Numbered from the stretch's first letter, positions 10,527 to 21,653 are shown. The stretch: DNA of 64,000 bases from Rana temporaria (GCF_905171775.1 NC_053499.1:140885922-140949921), one strand, 5' to 3'. Numbers and translations are program-made. Notes: generated from the sequence alone by a model not told the origin.

Positions 10527-11575
10527 AAACTCGTACACACGATGGGCTAGATTCATGTAGCAGTTATGGCGGCGTATCTCCAGTATCTTTACGCTGATTC
10601 TCCAAGGCAGATACGTCGAAAAAATAGGCTTCCTCCGCCGACGTAACTTGAATGCGGCGGCGTATAATTGTGTGCATTTTTACGCTGGCTGCTAGGGGCG
10701 CTTCCATTGTTTTCGGAGTAGAATATGCAAATGACCTAGATACACCGATTCACAAACGTACGTACGCCCGGCGCAATTTTTTTTACGTCGTTTACGTTAG
10801 GCTTTTTCGGCGTAAGGTTACTCCTGCTATTAGGAGGCGCAGCCATTGTTAAGTATGGACGTCGTTCCCGCTTCAAAATTTTAATTTTTTACGTCGTTTG
10901 TGTAAGTCGTTCGCGAATAGGGCTGGACGGAATTTACATTCACGTCGAAACCAATACGTTGTTGCGGCGTACTTGGGAGCAATGCACACTGGGATATGTA
11001 CATGGACTGCGCATGCGCCGTTCGTACAAAACGTCAATCACGTCAGGTCATCATAGATTAACATAAAAACACGCCCCCCCTTCCACATTTGAATTACGCG
11101 CGCTTACGCCGGCCCCATTTACGCTACGCCGCCGCAACTTACGGAGCAAGTGCTTTGTGAATACTGCACTTGCTCCTGTAAGTTGCGGCGGCGTATTGTA
11201 AATATGATATGCGCGCCCCTACCTGAATCTAGCCTGGTAGGTTTACCAGAGGACAATGGTCTGAAGGACCGTTTTCATCGGTCAAAACCGATCGTGTGTG
11301 GGCCCCATAGGTTATTTAACCTTAGGTTAAAAAAAAGCCAACTTGCTTTAAAAACCCGCACATGCTCAGAATCAAGTCGTTGCATGCTTGGAAGCATTGA
11401 ACTTCGTTTTTTTCAGCACGTCACGTGTGTTTTACATCACCGCGTTCTGACACGATCGGTAATTTAACCTATGGTGTGTAGGCGTGACGGTTCATCAGTC
11501 AGCTTCATCGGTTAACGTAAGACAACGGTCCTTCAGACCGCTGTCCTCTGGTTAACCTATCGTGTGTACGAGGCT
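10527..11575. mobile_element. GGCCTCGTACACAC-family element split by a nested MITE
   Basis: The left end (ctcgtacacacgat) and right end (cctatcgtgtgtacgaggct) are inverted. After removal of the nested element at 10544-11235, the rest matches its relatives at 36877 and 52988, including an aaaaaaagccaacttgcttt block and a gcatgctcagaatcaagtc block. The flanking 3-bp duplication is eroded. Confidence 0.75.
10544..11235. mobile_element. GGGCTAGATTCA-family MITE, nested
   Basis: The ends are GGGCTAGATTCA and TGAATCTAGCCT. The flanking triplets are GAT (10541-10543) and GGT (11236-11238), a 3-bp duplication with one change. It has the same CpG-rich core as the copy at 796-2006, in the opposite orientation, and is inserted near the left end of the element 10527-11575. 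Confidence 0.82.
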
Positions 11576-11579
11576 TTAG

Positions 11580-12649
11580 ACCCAAAGGAAGAATTTTGTA
11601 AATGAGTGACATAAAATTGTTAGAATTCTTTATCTTTATACTTGTTTGGGTCATAAACTTTAAAACTGTTAAAGCCAAATCTTTAGCATGCTAGATAGGG
11701 AACTAGAAGAGTTGAGCAATGGTAGCCTCAATGATTCTCACATGACAGAGACCCTTTAAAGCCAGGTCATGTCAATTTCCAATTAGAAAAACCTTTGGGT
11801 TTAACCTGCTCTCATCAGGCAAGACATTTCCAGGACTCTGACATATTCATAAATCCATTTAAATTAATTCTGTTTACTGCAGATTTTTTTTATAATTTAC
11901 ATTTTGCATTGTTGAAAAATAATAAAGATTTCACTGGCATTATTAGCAGGGCCGTGTTACCAGCCACAGAGGAATTCTTAGCACCGTGCCTCTGAGACAC
12001 TAATAACGGCAGCATTATCTAAATACCAAACATTGTAAATTGCATGCCATGTAACAATTAAACTTTAAGCCTTGCAGATAATGAACTGTCGATGAGCCAA
12101 TCTTAAGAACATTAAGACGGAGAACATCCCAGCAGGTAAAATCACAAAATAATATGCTCTCCGGGGGCAAATACAAATCAAATGCCACCTATGTGTAAAG
12201 ATGCTGAGTCGATTTTTTATTCCTGTATTTTTTTGGTTGTAAAAGTGTCTTCAGGCCAAAGACGTGATTTTCATTCTCTAAAGAACAGACATGCTGTAAA
12301 AACAAAGGCTTATGTTTATTATACAGGGTTTTCACATCCACTGTGCTCCAAAACCTAAAATTCAGAAGGAAATGAAAGGCGGGGGGAGATATTGTATTTC
12401 TCCTAAGGTGTGTCTGCTGATTGCTAAGTTTAATACGTGATGTGATAGGCACTTCCTTTCTGCTGTCTGATCTAAGATTTTTCTTATTGAAACAATACAT
12501 TGTTTATTAAGAAATTTTCCACTTTAGTTATAGATTGATCTCCCTTGAACCTATTGATCATTAAAATATAAAAGCTTTAAATCACAGAACTAAGTATTCA
12601 GCCTCCCCAGGCAGATAGAAAAGACACAAATAAAGCTGTATTTATAAAA
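11580..12649. other. Quiet AT-rich interval
   Basis: There are no repeat ends and no protein-like frame. The part 11580-12130 is evenly composed and free of known repeats. Its function is unknown. Confidence 0.35.
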
Positions 12650-13075
12650 AAAAAGGATACAGTGCAGGGTTAAATAATATAAAGTACAATATAGTAAATG
12701 TACTGCAGGGGTCAGCAGTATAATGTGCAACAGAGATGGGCTGAACGCCCCTCACCGCCCCCTCAGTTTGGTTCACACCAGAACTTTAGAACATCGTAAA
12801 CGTTCGGAGCCGAACAAAGAACCCCATTAAAGTCTATGGGACTCAAAGTGGAAAAATCAAGAGTGCCCATTTTGAAGCCTTATATGCAAGTTATTGGGCA
12901 AACAAAGGTAAGGGGGTCCGGGTACTGCCCTGGGGGACATGCATCAATGCAAACTTTTTTTTAAAAAAAGATAATTTTTAAATGAGCAGTGATTTAATGA
13001 TGTAAAATTAAAAGTAAAATTGAAAGTAAAACAATAAAAATGAAAATTTCCTTTAACTATAGTGCCTGGGAGGTC
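12650..13075. repeat. Frog-type interspersed repeat, class unknown
   Basis: It contains gagatgggctgaacg, cgttcggagccgaac and gggtactgccctgggggaca blocks, which I associate with abundant ranid repeats from general knowledge. No terminal repeats are identified. Confidence 0.4.
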
Positions 13076-13247
13076 CACTTAGTCTTCCTGTAAAGTGGTA
13101 CATCTGTACCTTGTAAAGAACCTGCTGCAGCAAAAATTACATTTATAAAAGATTAGTTTAAAAAATTCCCTGCAAGCTTTCTTTATTTTGTAAACAACAG
13201 CTTGAAGAGCCAAGTCTGTATGATGAATCCACAATTTAGTACACTCA

Positions 13248-13644
13248 GGCCTGGTACACACGACCGGACTGATGAAAACGGTCCGCGGGGTGATTTTGGT
13301 CTGATGGCTGTACACACCATCAGACCAAAATCCCCGCGGACAAAAAACGCGGTGACGTGGCGGTAACGTTTACGCCGCGATGTCCGCAAACAAGGAAGTA
13401 AAATGCTTTCACGCATGCGTCGAATCACTTCGACGCATGCAGGGATTTCTGTCCGCTGGTTAGGTGTACTAACCAGCGGACATGTCTGACGGACAGCTTT
13501 CCAGCGGACAAGTTTCTTAGCATGCTAAAAAACTTTTGTCCGCTGGAAATCTGTCCGCTAGCCTGTACACACGATCGGATCTGTCCGCTGAAACTGGTCC
13601 GCGGACCAGTTTCAGCGGACATGTCCGGTCGTGTGTACGAGGCC
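13248..13644. mobile_element. GGCCTCGTACACAC-family fold-back element
   Basis: The ends are GGCCTGGTACACACGACCGG and CCGGTCGTGTGTACGAGGCC, with the 3-bp duplication TCA at 13245-13247 and 13645-13647. The arms are long and inverted, and the central palindrome (13504-13524) carries one change. It has no coding capacity. Confidence 0.87.
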
Positions 13645-13699
13645 TCAGAACAAGATTACATTTTTTTTGGATAAATTATTTTGTCTGTTTCGCAGACTT

Positions 13700-14010
13700 T
13701 GGATAGAAGTAACAGGTAGCAGTAACGGCGGAAAAATTGGGCTTTGGGTGTTGGTGGTGCCTTCACACTGTAAGCATATAGAGGTACTGTTGATGAAAGC
13801 AAGAATTGGCATTGCTGTAAAAAATTGAAGTTATATTCCCCAGTCAAACAGTGGCAGAAATATTTGTCTTTGGGTGTTGGTAGTGCCTTCACACCATCAC
13901 CCTATAGAGGTACTCTTGATGAAAGCAAGAATTGGCCTTGGTGTAAAAAAATTAAATGATAAGCATCTATCAAATAGGTGCAGAAAAATTGGTCCTTGTG
14001 TTTTATTGTG
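13700..14010. repeat. Tandem repeat, about 125-bp unit, next to the hAT transposase
   Basis: Phrases ctttgggtgttggtggtgcc, tatagaggtact and gatgaaagcaagaattgg recur at about 13740, 13867 and, in part, 13990. The units sit just beyond the transposase C-terminus and may be the element's non-coding 3' part. Confidence 0.65.
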
Positions 14011-15720
14011 CCCATGAAACCTATGCCAAAAAATTTACTTTCTAATAGAATCAACACCCACAAAGCTAGGAAACCTAAACAGTCTTGCATGGATTGCACA
14101 TCCCAATAACTCTTAATTGGCAACATCGGCATCAGGGGCTTGATAGCTGCTGCTAACCCAGGAATTTTTTCATTTTGATGAAAGTCAACGGAGTCTGTGG
14201 ACGGACGTGCTCTTTTATCTGTCACAAAACCTCCTGAATGCCCCGTTTGGAAATCACACTGGATACAGGGCAGCCCAGCAGCTCGATTGCATAATGGGCA
14301 AGTTCTGGCCAGTGGTCTGCACTCATGACCCAGTAAGCTAGTGGATTGTCAACTGGAAAAGTTCTCCATGTCTGTTTTTATTTTAGATAATCGTCCACCA
14401 TATGATGCAAACACTGCTAATGGGATGTGGAAGCTGACAGGCCTGGGCACGGAGGACTAAAAAATAATTTAAATACATCACTGAGGTGGCCCGCCACCGC
14501 TCTTCCTTTGACCAACAGAAGCCTCAAAACTAGCTTTTCCATGAGACTAACTTATGAGAGTCTGGAAAGGCATTACATAAACTCATCTTTAAGGTGTCCT
14601 TAAGATATTTCATCCTCTGTTCCCTCTGTGGGAACAGGATGTGTTCCAATTCGGGGTACTTTGTCGCAGTAAGTGGGCTTAGCACTATATGACCATATAG
14701 TGTGACCAAAGCCCCATATTTTTTAATATGTTGAGGTGTTTTTAACTAGCCTTCAGGATAAATGTCATTTTTGCATGTGTCTGCTATAATCTGTTTTGTA
14801 CTGTTTTTGGTCTTATAGCAGCACCATCTTGGATGTATAGCATTTTTAGGGTGTGCCCCCCAAGTATGTTTGTGTATGTAGTATAGACCCTGACCAGGTC
14901 TCTTGGGCTGGAGCACCCCTCCCCCTCTTCATTACCTCACAATAGTGGCCACCAGTGCATAGGAGGAATCCCTTCAGTTCTCCCACATAGAGGAGTTTAT
15001 CTCCCATGGTTGAGACACAGGCTCTTTCATTCTATTAACAGGGTAGGACCCACTAATTCGGGGTACTTTGTCGCAGTGAGTGGGCTTAGCACTATATGAC
15101 CATATAGTGTGACCAAACCCCCGTATCTGTGAATATGTTTTTAACTAGCCTTGCAGGATAAATGTCATTTTTGCATGTGCGCGCTATAATCTGTTTTGTA
15201 CTGTTTTTGGTCTTATAGCAGCACCATCTTAGATGTATAGCATTTTTAGGGTGTGCCCCCAAGTATGTTTTTGTTTTTTGTTTTTTTGTAGGATGTGTTC
15301 CAAGACTTTCCCCTTGTAACAGTGGTCATGGAGGGTTGGCAACCAATGATGGTCTTTCTTCTTGATGCCAGTAATTTTCGGGGCCTTTCACAGGCATTGA
15401 AGAATAAGGGAGCCCATGCACCAGAGTAATGACTGTGCATCGTCAAGGAGCAAGTGGCTGGCGCTATGTTCAAATAACTCAGCTGACTCCTCCATGCATG
15501 ATGCTGGGTCTATGGCAGGAGTAGCTGTCACTGAGACAGAATAGGCTGCTCTGGCAGCTGCAGTAGACTGCGCACTAGTCTCTGCTTGGATGACAGAGAA
15601 TAAGGAGGATGAGGATGGTTTAGTAAGGCTGTGGCAGGATGACACTGGCACCTTTGCCTGTGGACACATACGCTGCTGGGCCCCTCGCAGTGGCATTGGA
15701 ACGTCTTCTTCTCCTTGTTG
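14010..15720 (-). pseudogene. hAT transposase, decayed and interrupted
   Basis: Minus-strand translation of 14370-14225 reads DNPLAYWVMSADHWPELAHY followed by AIELLGCPVSSVISKR. That is the hAT C-terminal dimerisation block, with a PL.YW motif and a CP.SSV motif close to the family consensus. After a frameshift comes GGFVTDKRARPSTDSVD and a TFIKM-like end, also family-like. Upstream, across the insert at 14650-15290, the frame HHWLPTLHDHCYKGKVLEHI then LFPQREQRMKYLKDTL resembles the region after the lLDPR.K motif. Stops and frameshifts are frequent and the catalytic N-terminal part is not recognisable. The family is sure; the extent is approximate. Confidence 0.75.
14650..15290. mobile_element. 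A-B-A retroposed insertion with 13-bp target duplication
   Basis: The 13-bp sequence ggatgtgttccaa flanks the insert exactly at 14637-14649 and 15291-15303 and is single-copy transposase sequence on removal. The insert has a block of about 215 bp (14650-14870: ttcggggtactttgtcgcag to aagtatgtt) repeated directly at 15055-15270, with about 185 bp between. It ends in a T/G-rich tail. The long duplication suggests target-primed reverse transcription. The plan resembles a partial tandem dimer, as in Penelope-like elements, or two LTR-like repeats. The class is unresolved. Confidence 0.75.
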
Positions 15721-17460
15721 GCCTCCCAGACCTGATGGGGGGGAGGGAGCATATTATTGAAATGTAATAGAGATGGTAAATGTGTAATTGGATGCACTTT
15801 AATCAATGGAAAGTGGTGTTTGGTGCACTTTAACTTGAGGACTGTCAAAACTATAAAAAAGTTATAAAAAAGGAGGAACAACAGCGCCGTAGTCAGAAAA
15901 ACAGCTCACAATTTAAAAAAAGGGGGCAGCACAGGGAAATAAAAGGGGTATACAGTACTGTAAACAACACTAAATATGTAAAACACTGCACTACACAGAC
16001 ACACTCTATTGACGCACTACAATATACTGCAGTAAAACTGCACTGACACACTACAATGTGTAGTGCCTGACTGTTCATCAGCTATCCTTATTGTTTGTGT
16101 ATTTTATGTGTGGCTCTCTTCTTCCAATGTGGCTCAGGAAGGTCAAAAGGCTAGACACCCCTTATGTGAATGCAGTGCAGGGGTTAGGAGCATCATGTAC
16201 AGTAGGTGTTTGTGATATTGTGTTTTTAGCACGACAGCATCGCGCTGATTCTCGGCGACATGGTGTATGGAATGCAGGGTATATGTATAATGTACAACAA
16301 TACTAATGCAATGCAGGGGTGAGGAGTACCCATGTACAACATAGTGAATGCAGTGCATTCCGATTTTTTTTTTTTTTTTTACAACTTATTTTCTGGACAG
16401 TTTTAGGAAACCAATCATGTATCACAACAATACAGAGACTTCTAAAGCATATAAAAACTCCAGCACGTGAAACATACAGTAACCAATATGTGATATGGAA
16501 GGACACAAACATGGTTAAAATAAATGGCATAGAGGTCAGCAGCACCTTGAATCGCGTTGTTGCATATCCAAATTTGGATATTGTTAAATATCCAATTTAT
16601 CATGAAAACACTGTATAGAGTTATGAATTGTACAAAATTATTTTTCCACAAGACCCTCGGTAAGACCCTCGGAGAACAGTAAGAACGGGAATGCCAATTA
16701 AAGGCTATTACCCATTGTGCCTCTGTAAAAAGTATACGTAGGTAGGCTACATCTGATCTGGGATAAGGACTGGCTGACCTTTTAGCGATCTGGTATCTTG
16801 CCATAAGGGATGAAGTACCCTGCAGCTCCAAAAAAATATGATCAAATGAACCTACAGAGGGACATCCTCAGAAACAGATGTCTGGAATTTCTGCAGAAAT
16901 AATGTGTAATCTTTGAGTCATGTACCGCCTAGTATGAATTTTGATTTCTATTCTGTAAGTTGATTTCCATGCTGTTAAGGAATGGGTGCAGTTACACAAG
17001 TTAAGAAGCACATCGTCCCATTGATGAGGGTGTGAATACCCATGCAATGCGATTCAGGTGAGGGGGAAAAAAGGGTCCTGCACCACTTTGGTTCAGATGT
17101 AATAAGAATTTGTGCCGTACAAAATGTATGGCTTAAATTGCACCACACATGTGGATTCTTGTGAAAATCACATGGGGTGTTCCACGCATGCCAGTGTGAC
17201 CCTAGACTAATACTGAAGATCAAAATTGACTTATGGTTTTCTTTGTGCATTCTACAGTAGGACCCCTAAAAGCCATCTGTTCAAAATGTCTTTCCTTGAC
17301 CCCAATATACAATAACTCAAACCCATAATATATACCCAAGCACTGTGAGTAGTGAATTAACACTGTTACAGTATGTAACATTCCCCCCTATTATGGCCTG
17401 GCTTTCATTTTCCACGGATTTAATTGCCGTGGTAAGTACTATCTCCACTTGATACTACCC
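15721..17460. other. Mixed interval without a recognised gene
   Basis: The part 15880-16360 holds loosely repeated phrases (aatgcagtgcaggggt, actgcactacaca, catgtacaac) typical of degenerate frog repeats. 16360-17460 looks single-copy. The minus-strand frame of 129 codons at 16442-16831 has no domain I recognise. Confidence 0.4.
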
Positions 17461-17461
17461 T

Positions 17462-17720
17462 ATTGGCTCCCTTCTTTCCCCTCCCTTCTTCCCATCTCTT
17501 TCCTTCCCCCTCTCCCCTTTCCCCCCCTTCCCCGCTTTCTTTCCCCCCTCCCCTCCCTCCCCCTTTCCTTCCTACTCCTCTCCCCTTGTCCTCTACCCAC
17601 CAACCCCCCCCCCTCCCCCTACTCCGCCTCCCTTCTCTCCCTCTTCCCCCCTTTTTTCCTTCCCTTCTTTCCAGCCCCTTCCCCTCTCCCCTCCACCCCC
17701 TCCCCCCCTTTCCCTACCCC
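17462..17720 (+). repeat. Polypyrimidine (C/T) tract, about 255 bp
   Basis: The plus strand is almost entirely C and T over this interval. Such homopurine-homopyrimidine tracts can form triplex DNA. Overlapping Pro/Leu/Ser-rich frames are compositional artefacts. Confidence 0.95.
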
Positions 17721-17734
17721 GCCATACTATGGGT

Positions 17735-18120
17735 TCCATGTGGTTATTCATTTTATGCCTATACCTAGATATCCACAACCAAAACCCCCCTGTCCACCGC
17801 GGGGGGAACCATTTGGGCTGCCTGGCTCTGTGCCTTATCAATTTACTCATTGGGTAAGTTATTATTGTCTTTATGCACTACATACTTTATTGCTGAATTA
17901 TATTACATGTTTTTATTGTATTATTTATTCTATAGATTGGCTTTCCTGATGAAGCGGTATAATCCCGCAAAACTAGTCGACCTTGACCAATCGTTATGTA
18001 CAATTGTTTGTTTTGCAATTTTATCTACAAATAAACTTTTTTAATACTATTATGCTTATTGTGTTTTATCAGTACCACGATAGTCCTTCTATTCAACTGG
18101 GTGGGTAGCCCTAGGTTTAG
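17735..18120 (+). mobile_element. Possible Penelope-like or other retroelement 3' segment
   Basis: This contains the hammerhead-like motif (17935-17992), followed by an AT-rich tail with aataaac and a gcttattgtgttttatcagt phrase. Comparable motif-bearing tails occur at 60796-61078 and near 53500 on the minus strand. No reverse transcriptase is present. The assignment rests only on the motif and is tentative. Confidence 0.35.
17935..17992 (+). ncRNA. Hammerhead-ribozyme-like motif (type I, minimal stem III), decayed
   Basis: Reading 5' to 3': stem I strand gattgg (17935-17940); CTGATGA core (17946-17952); one extra A; stem II gcgg/ccgc (17954-17957, 17965-17968); AAA where GAA is expected (17969-17971); AC-ta-GT minimal stem III (17972-17977); C17 (17978); GA pairing with TC before the core; and ccaatc (17987-17992) closing stem I with gattgg. 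Every element is in order except G12, which is A. G12 is essential in known hammerheads, so this copy should be inactive. Confidence 0.5.
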
Positions 18121-18925
18121 CCTTAGCAACTATTTCCTTGCCCCCACCCTCCCCCTTTTCCTTTATGACTATGTACTTGGCATCAGGCATCCCTCTTGTC
18201 CCAACGTTGAGAGATGGAGGAGTGCCTACGCTCTTTAACCTTTTCACTTCCAAACCTTCCTGAAATCAGCCAGTCCACTGGAGTACACTAACATGGGACC
18301 AGTTGGGTTCCCAGCAGATTGTGTCTTTTGAAGGACACCTGGTACCGTTCCCAGCCTTGCCTAACCAGTACTCAATGGTTGTGAAGTCCATACCTTGCAT
18401 AGGTCCTGACTCTTGAGCAGCAGACTACATAAGGGCATAAGCAATCAATATAAGGGCTATACAATATTATAGGATAACAAAAGCAACAGATAAAACAGTC
18501 ACACTTAATTTCGCAGATCATAATGATTTATTAAATCATGTGTCTTGTTTTCTGTTTGTGTGTTCAGATTTCGACTTATCCTATACAATGCATATTACAT
18601 TTTACCAAGTTCTGTTAGTTCTATGGTCCAAGAACTTAGTTTCATTTGTACAGATTTCCTGCGTAGCACTGACCTGAATTTCACTATCACCGTGTCATAA
18701 ATAATCCTCCAACATTCAGCTGTTTTGAAAATAAAGCTGAACAAAGCGAAAAATATGGTAGTGTCAGACAGAACTGTATCTCAGCAATGAAAGATTTATG
18801 AAGGATTTCATAATGCTGGGTTACCACACTCTTAATTAAACTGATGCACTCATGCAGTACCGGGAACAGCACTCGACACACAGGCTTACAAGACGGCTTA
18901 TTGTATGTTTGTCCAATCTAAGAAT
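18121..18925. other. Quiet interval, possibly conserved non-coding
   Basis: The part 18490-18900 lacks repeats and has clustered AT-rich motifs (ttaattaaac, ataatgatttatt). No gene is seen. Confidence 0.3.
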
Positions 18926-18927
18926 AT

Positions 18928-18970
18928 ATCTATATATATATATATATATATAGATATATATATTGTATAT
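18928..18970. repeat. TA/ATATCT microsatellite
   Basis: An alternating TA tract with tatct interruptions lies immediately left of the Tc1 element, providing its TA target. Confidence 0.9.
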
Positions 18971-19151
18971 ACAGTTGTGCTCATAAGTTTACATACCCTG
19001 GCAGAATTTATGATTTCTTGGCCATCCTCACCTGTGATATGTTTGCTTGTAATTAGTGTGTGTGTATAAAAGGTCAATGAGTTTCTGGACTCCTGACAAA
19101 CCCTTGCATCTTTCATCCAGTGCTGCACTGACGTTTCTGGATTCTGAGTCA

Positions 19152-20440
19152 TGGGGAAAGCAAAAGAATTGTCAAAGGATCCGTGGGAAAAGGTAGTTGA
19201 ACTGTATAAAACAGGAAAGGGATATAAAAAGATATTCAAGTAATAGATAATGCCAATCAGCAGTGTTCAAACTCTAATCAAGAAGTGGAAAATAAGGGGT
19301 TCTGTTGAAACTAGGGCTGTGCAAATTAACTTTTAATTAATCGATTGATCTTTAATTTTTTTTGATCGATCAAAATCTTTTTGATCGATTAAAATTCTTT
19401 TGATTGGTACTCACCTCTCCGCCTGCTTCTGGGCCTTCAGGGAGGTCCGTCGGAAATCCAGTAACGTCACGGACACCGGCGGGGCTTGCCGTGTCCATCT
19501 GAAGGGCTCCTTTGCTGTGCCTTCATATCTGCATGCCGGCGGGACCTTACTATCTGCCACACACAAGGGCTGTTACACTTCCCTCTATCACTTCCCTCTA
19601 TCAACCTGGGATTCTACAACCATCCACTGGGAGTTGTGATAGTTCCCTTCACGGGACATCTACATGCCGGCGGACTGATGTTAAACTCTCCTCATCTGGA
19701 TTCAGCAGTGGTATCGTTGTACACATTTTTATACCAGTATCATACTTAGCTTCATGTTTTTATGACTGCTTTTGGTACCATTTTTACAGTTTATGTAACT
19801 ACATCGATTTTATCTCCAATATTTCTGCAATATTTATTTGGTTACCTACTTGAAGACTATAAAAGTTTTAATGCTATTCCCATCGAGCGCTGCCTGTGTG
19901 TGTTTTTTGTATCCTGCTATCCATTTTTCCAGTTTTTGGTAGCTGCACTGGGAATCAGCCTGCAAGGAGATCTGCTAAAAGTAGTTGGATCTGTATGTGA
20001 GTTATAATTAATCGAAATTAGTCGATTAATCGATTAAAAGAAAAACGATTAATCGAACAGAAAAATTTTGATCAGTAACAGCCCTAGTTGAAACCAAACC
20101 ACGGTCAGGTAGACCAACTAAAATCGCAGCTACAACTGCCAGGAAAATTGTTGCAAAGAAAAACCCACAAATAACTTCAGATGAAATACAGGACTCCCTG
20201 AAAACATGTGGTGTGGCTGTTTCAAGATGCACAATAAGGAGGCACTTGAAGAAAGATGGGCTGCATGGTCGAGTCGCCAGAAGAAAGCCATTACTACGGA
20301 AATCCCACAAAGTATCCCACTTACAATACGCCAAACAGCACAGAGACAAGTCTCAAACCTTCTGGCACAAAGTCATTTGGAGTGATGAGACCAAAATTCA
20401 GCTTTTTGTCAACAACCATAAACACTACATTTAGAGAGGA
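19152..20440 (+). pseudogene. Tc1 transposase, N-terminal and central parts, split
   Basis: From 19152 the frame reads MGKAKELSKDPWEKVVELYK and then a GKGYKKIFK stretch, the N-terminal helix-turn-helix region, with stops after it. Past the hAT insertion, 20088-20434 reads ETKPRSGRPTKIAATTARKI, ... VSRCTIRRHLKKDGLHGRVA, RRKPLLRKSHK and WHKVIWSDETKIQLF. The D of WSDET is the first catalytic Asp of the DDE triad; the later acidic residues are missing because the 3' part is lost. It is non-functional. The class is certain from these motifs. Confidence 0.88.
19312..20086. mobile_element. hAT element with exact 8-bp duplication, inside the Tc1 transposase
   Basis: The ends are TAGGGCTGT and ACAGCCCTA, with the exact duplication GTTGAAAC at 19304-19311 and 20087-20094. 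The terminal regions are rich in ATCGATT motifs (ttaattaatcgattgatc; cgattaatcgattaaaag) that form extended inverted ends. Removal restores the Tc1 transposase frame. No transposase is recognised inside. Confidence 0.92.
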
Positions 20441-20504
20441 ATCAACAAGGTCTATGATGAAAGTTCCACCATTCCTACTGTAAAAAATCTTACACAGAGC
20501 TGAT

Positions 20505-20880
20505 TGACACCATCAGACCAAATTCCCCGCGGACAGAAAACGTGGTGACGTGGCAGCGACGTGGCGGCGACGGTGACGCGGCGACGTGCGCGACCCAGGA
20601 AGTTCAATGCTTCCACGCATGTGTCGAATCAATTCGACGCATGCGCGTGATTTCGGGCCAGCGGACATGTCCGATGAGTCGTACTAACCATCGGACATGT
20701 CCGACGGACAGGTTTCCAGCGGACAAGTTTCTTAGCATGCTAAGAAACTTTTGTCCGCTGGAAACCTGTCCGCTAGGCCGGAAAACTGTCCGGTAGGCTC
20801 TACACACGGTCAGACATGTCCGCGGAAACTGGTCCGACGGACCAGTTTCAGCGGACATGTACGGCCGTGTGTACAAGGCC
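20505..20880. mobile_element. GGCCTCGTACACAC-family element, left end missing
   Basis: The right end ggccgtgtgtacaaggcc precedes TCA. The left begins inside the family at acaccatcagacc, about 70 bp in. The central perfect palindrome is at 20728-20747. Confidence 0.8.
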
Positions 20881-20934
20881 TCAAAGTTAGGGTGCGTGTT
20901 ATATGCCTGTGTGTCTTATACGCCGATAAATCCG

Positions 20935-21110
20935 GTAATATTATTATTATTTTACTACAGGATATAGGGCCTAACAGTTTACGCATCGCTTTACAATATA
21001 AATGGAACATAGTACAGTTACAATACAATAAAATACAAGAGGGTTTAGAGGGCCTTGCTCACATAAGCTTACAATCTACGAGGATCACTCTTTACATTAA
21101 TAAATAATAA
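20935..21110. repeat. Interspersed repeat fragment (ttacagtt/aagcttacaatct)
   Basis: It contains ggatatagggcctaacagtt, cgctttacaatat, gagggccttgctcac and aagcttacaatct. These are hallmark phrases of an abundant amphibian repeat known to me by pattern only. The class is uncertain. Confidence 0.45.
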
Positions 21111-21112
21111 GA

Positions 21113-21653
21113 TCATTCCCGCACAGAGATAGGATGTGGATCTCTCATCTGTTGCTCCACCATTTGTGTTCTGCTCAGTACAAGCAGCGTTATTATAGTC
21201 TGGTTTCCTGCTAAAGTGTAAACAGTCAAAACAGCTATCAGTAGTGATATGACAAGGAACGCTGTATTATACTCCATTCTCACTATCTTACATTGAGCAA
21301 GATGAAAGCTGCGTCTAGAGACTCCAATCTCTGTCCAAATCAAAGAGCCCAATTTGATTTTTGCCAAGAGTAGAGAAGTGTTATGACTAATTTGATACAG
21401 TGTAGCGCTGGGGGGTGTCCGTAGATTCAGCTTAAAATGTCCGCACTTTGAGGAATTATAGACGATGCTGTATGTTTGATTTCTTTCCGTTTGTCTCTTT
21501 ACAAACTCCTTTTCCCCAGGCAGCACTGTAGCAGTAAGCTTGTGGTCAGGATTATCTGCCTGCTTTTGTGTTTGGGATGTTGGATATGCTATTTGAATTC
21601 GTAGTGTTATTCCATACGTGGCCAGGTGAGAGCACATTAGCCTTATTTCAGAT

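Larger units (their letters stand above)
18972..20504 (+). mobile_element. Tc1/mariner element, 3'-truncated, split by a hAT element
   Basis: The left end CAGTTGTGCTCATAAGTTTA follows a TA and is a typical Tc1 terminal repeat. Transposase sequence runs through to about 20440. The right end is missing: the sequence passes at about 20505 into a truncated fold-back element. A hAT element is inserted at 19312-20086. Confidence 0.88.

Noticed and set aside
16442..16831. A 129-codon minus-strand frame
   Set aside because: Length is within chance expectation and I see no conserved motif.
17449..17949. A 166-codon frame rich in Pro, Leu and Ser
   Set aside because: Translation of the polypyrimidine tract; no domain and no stop codon pressure there.
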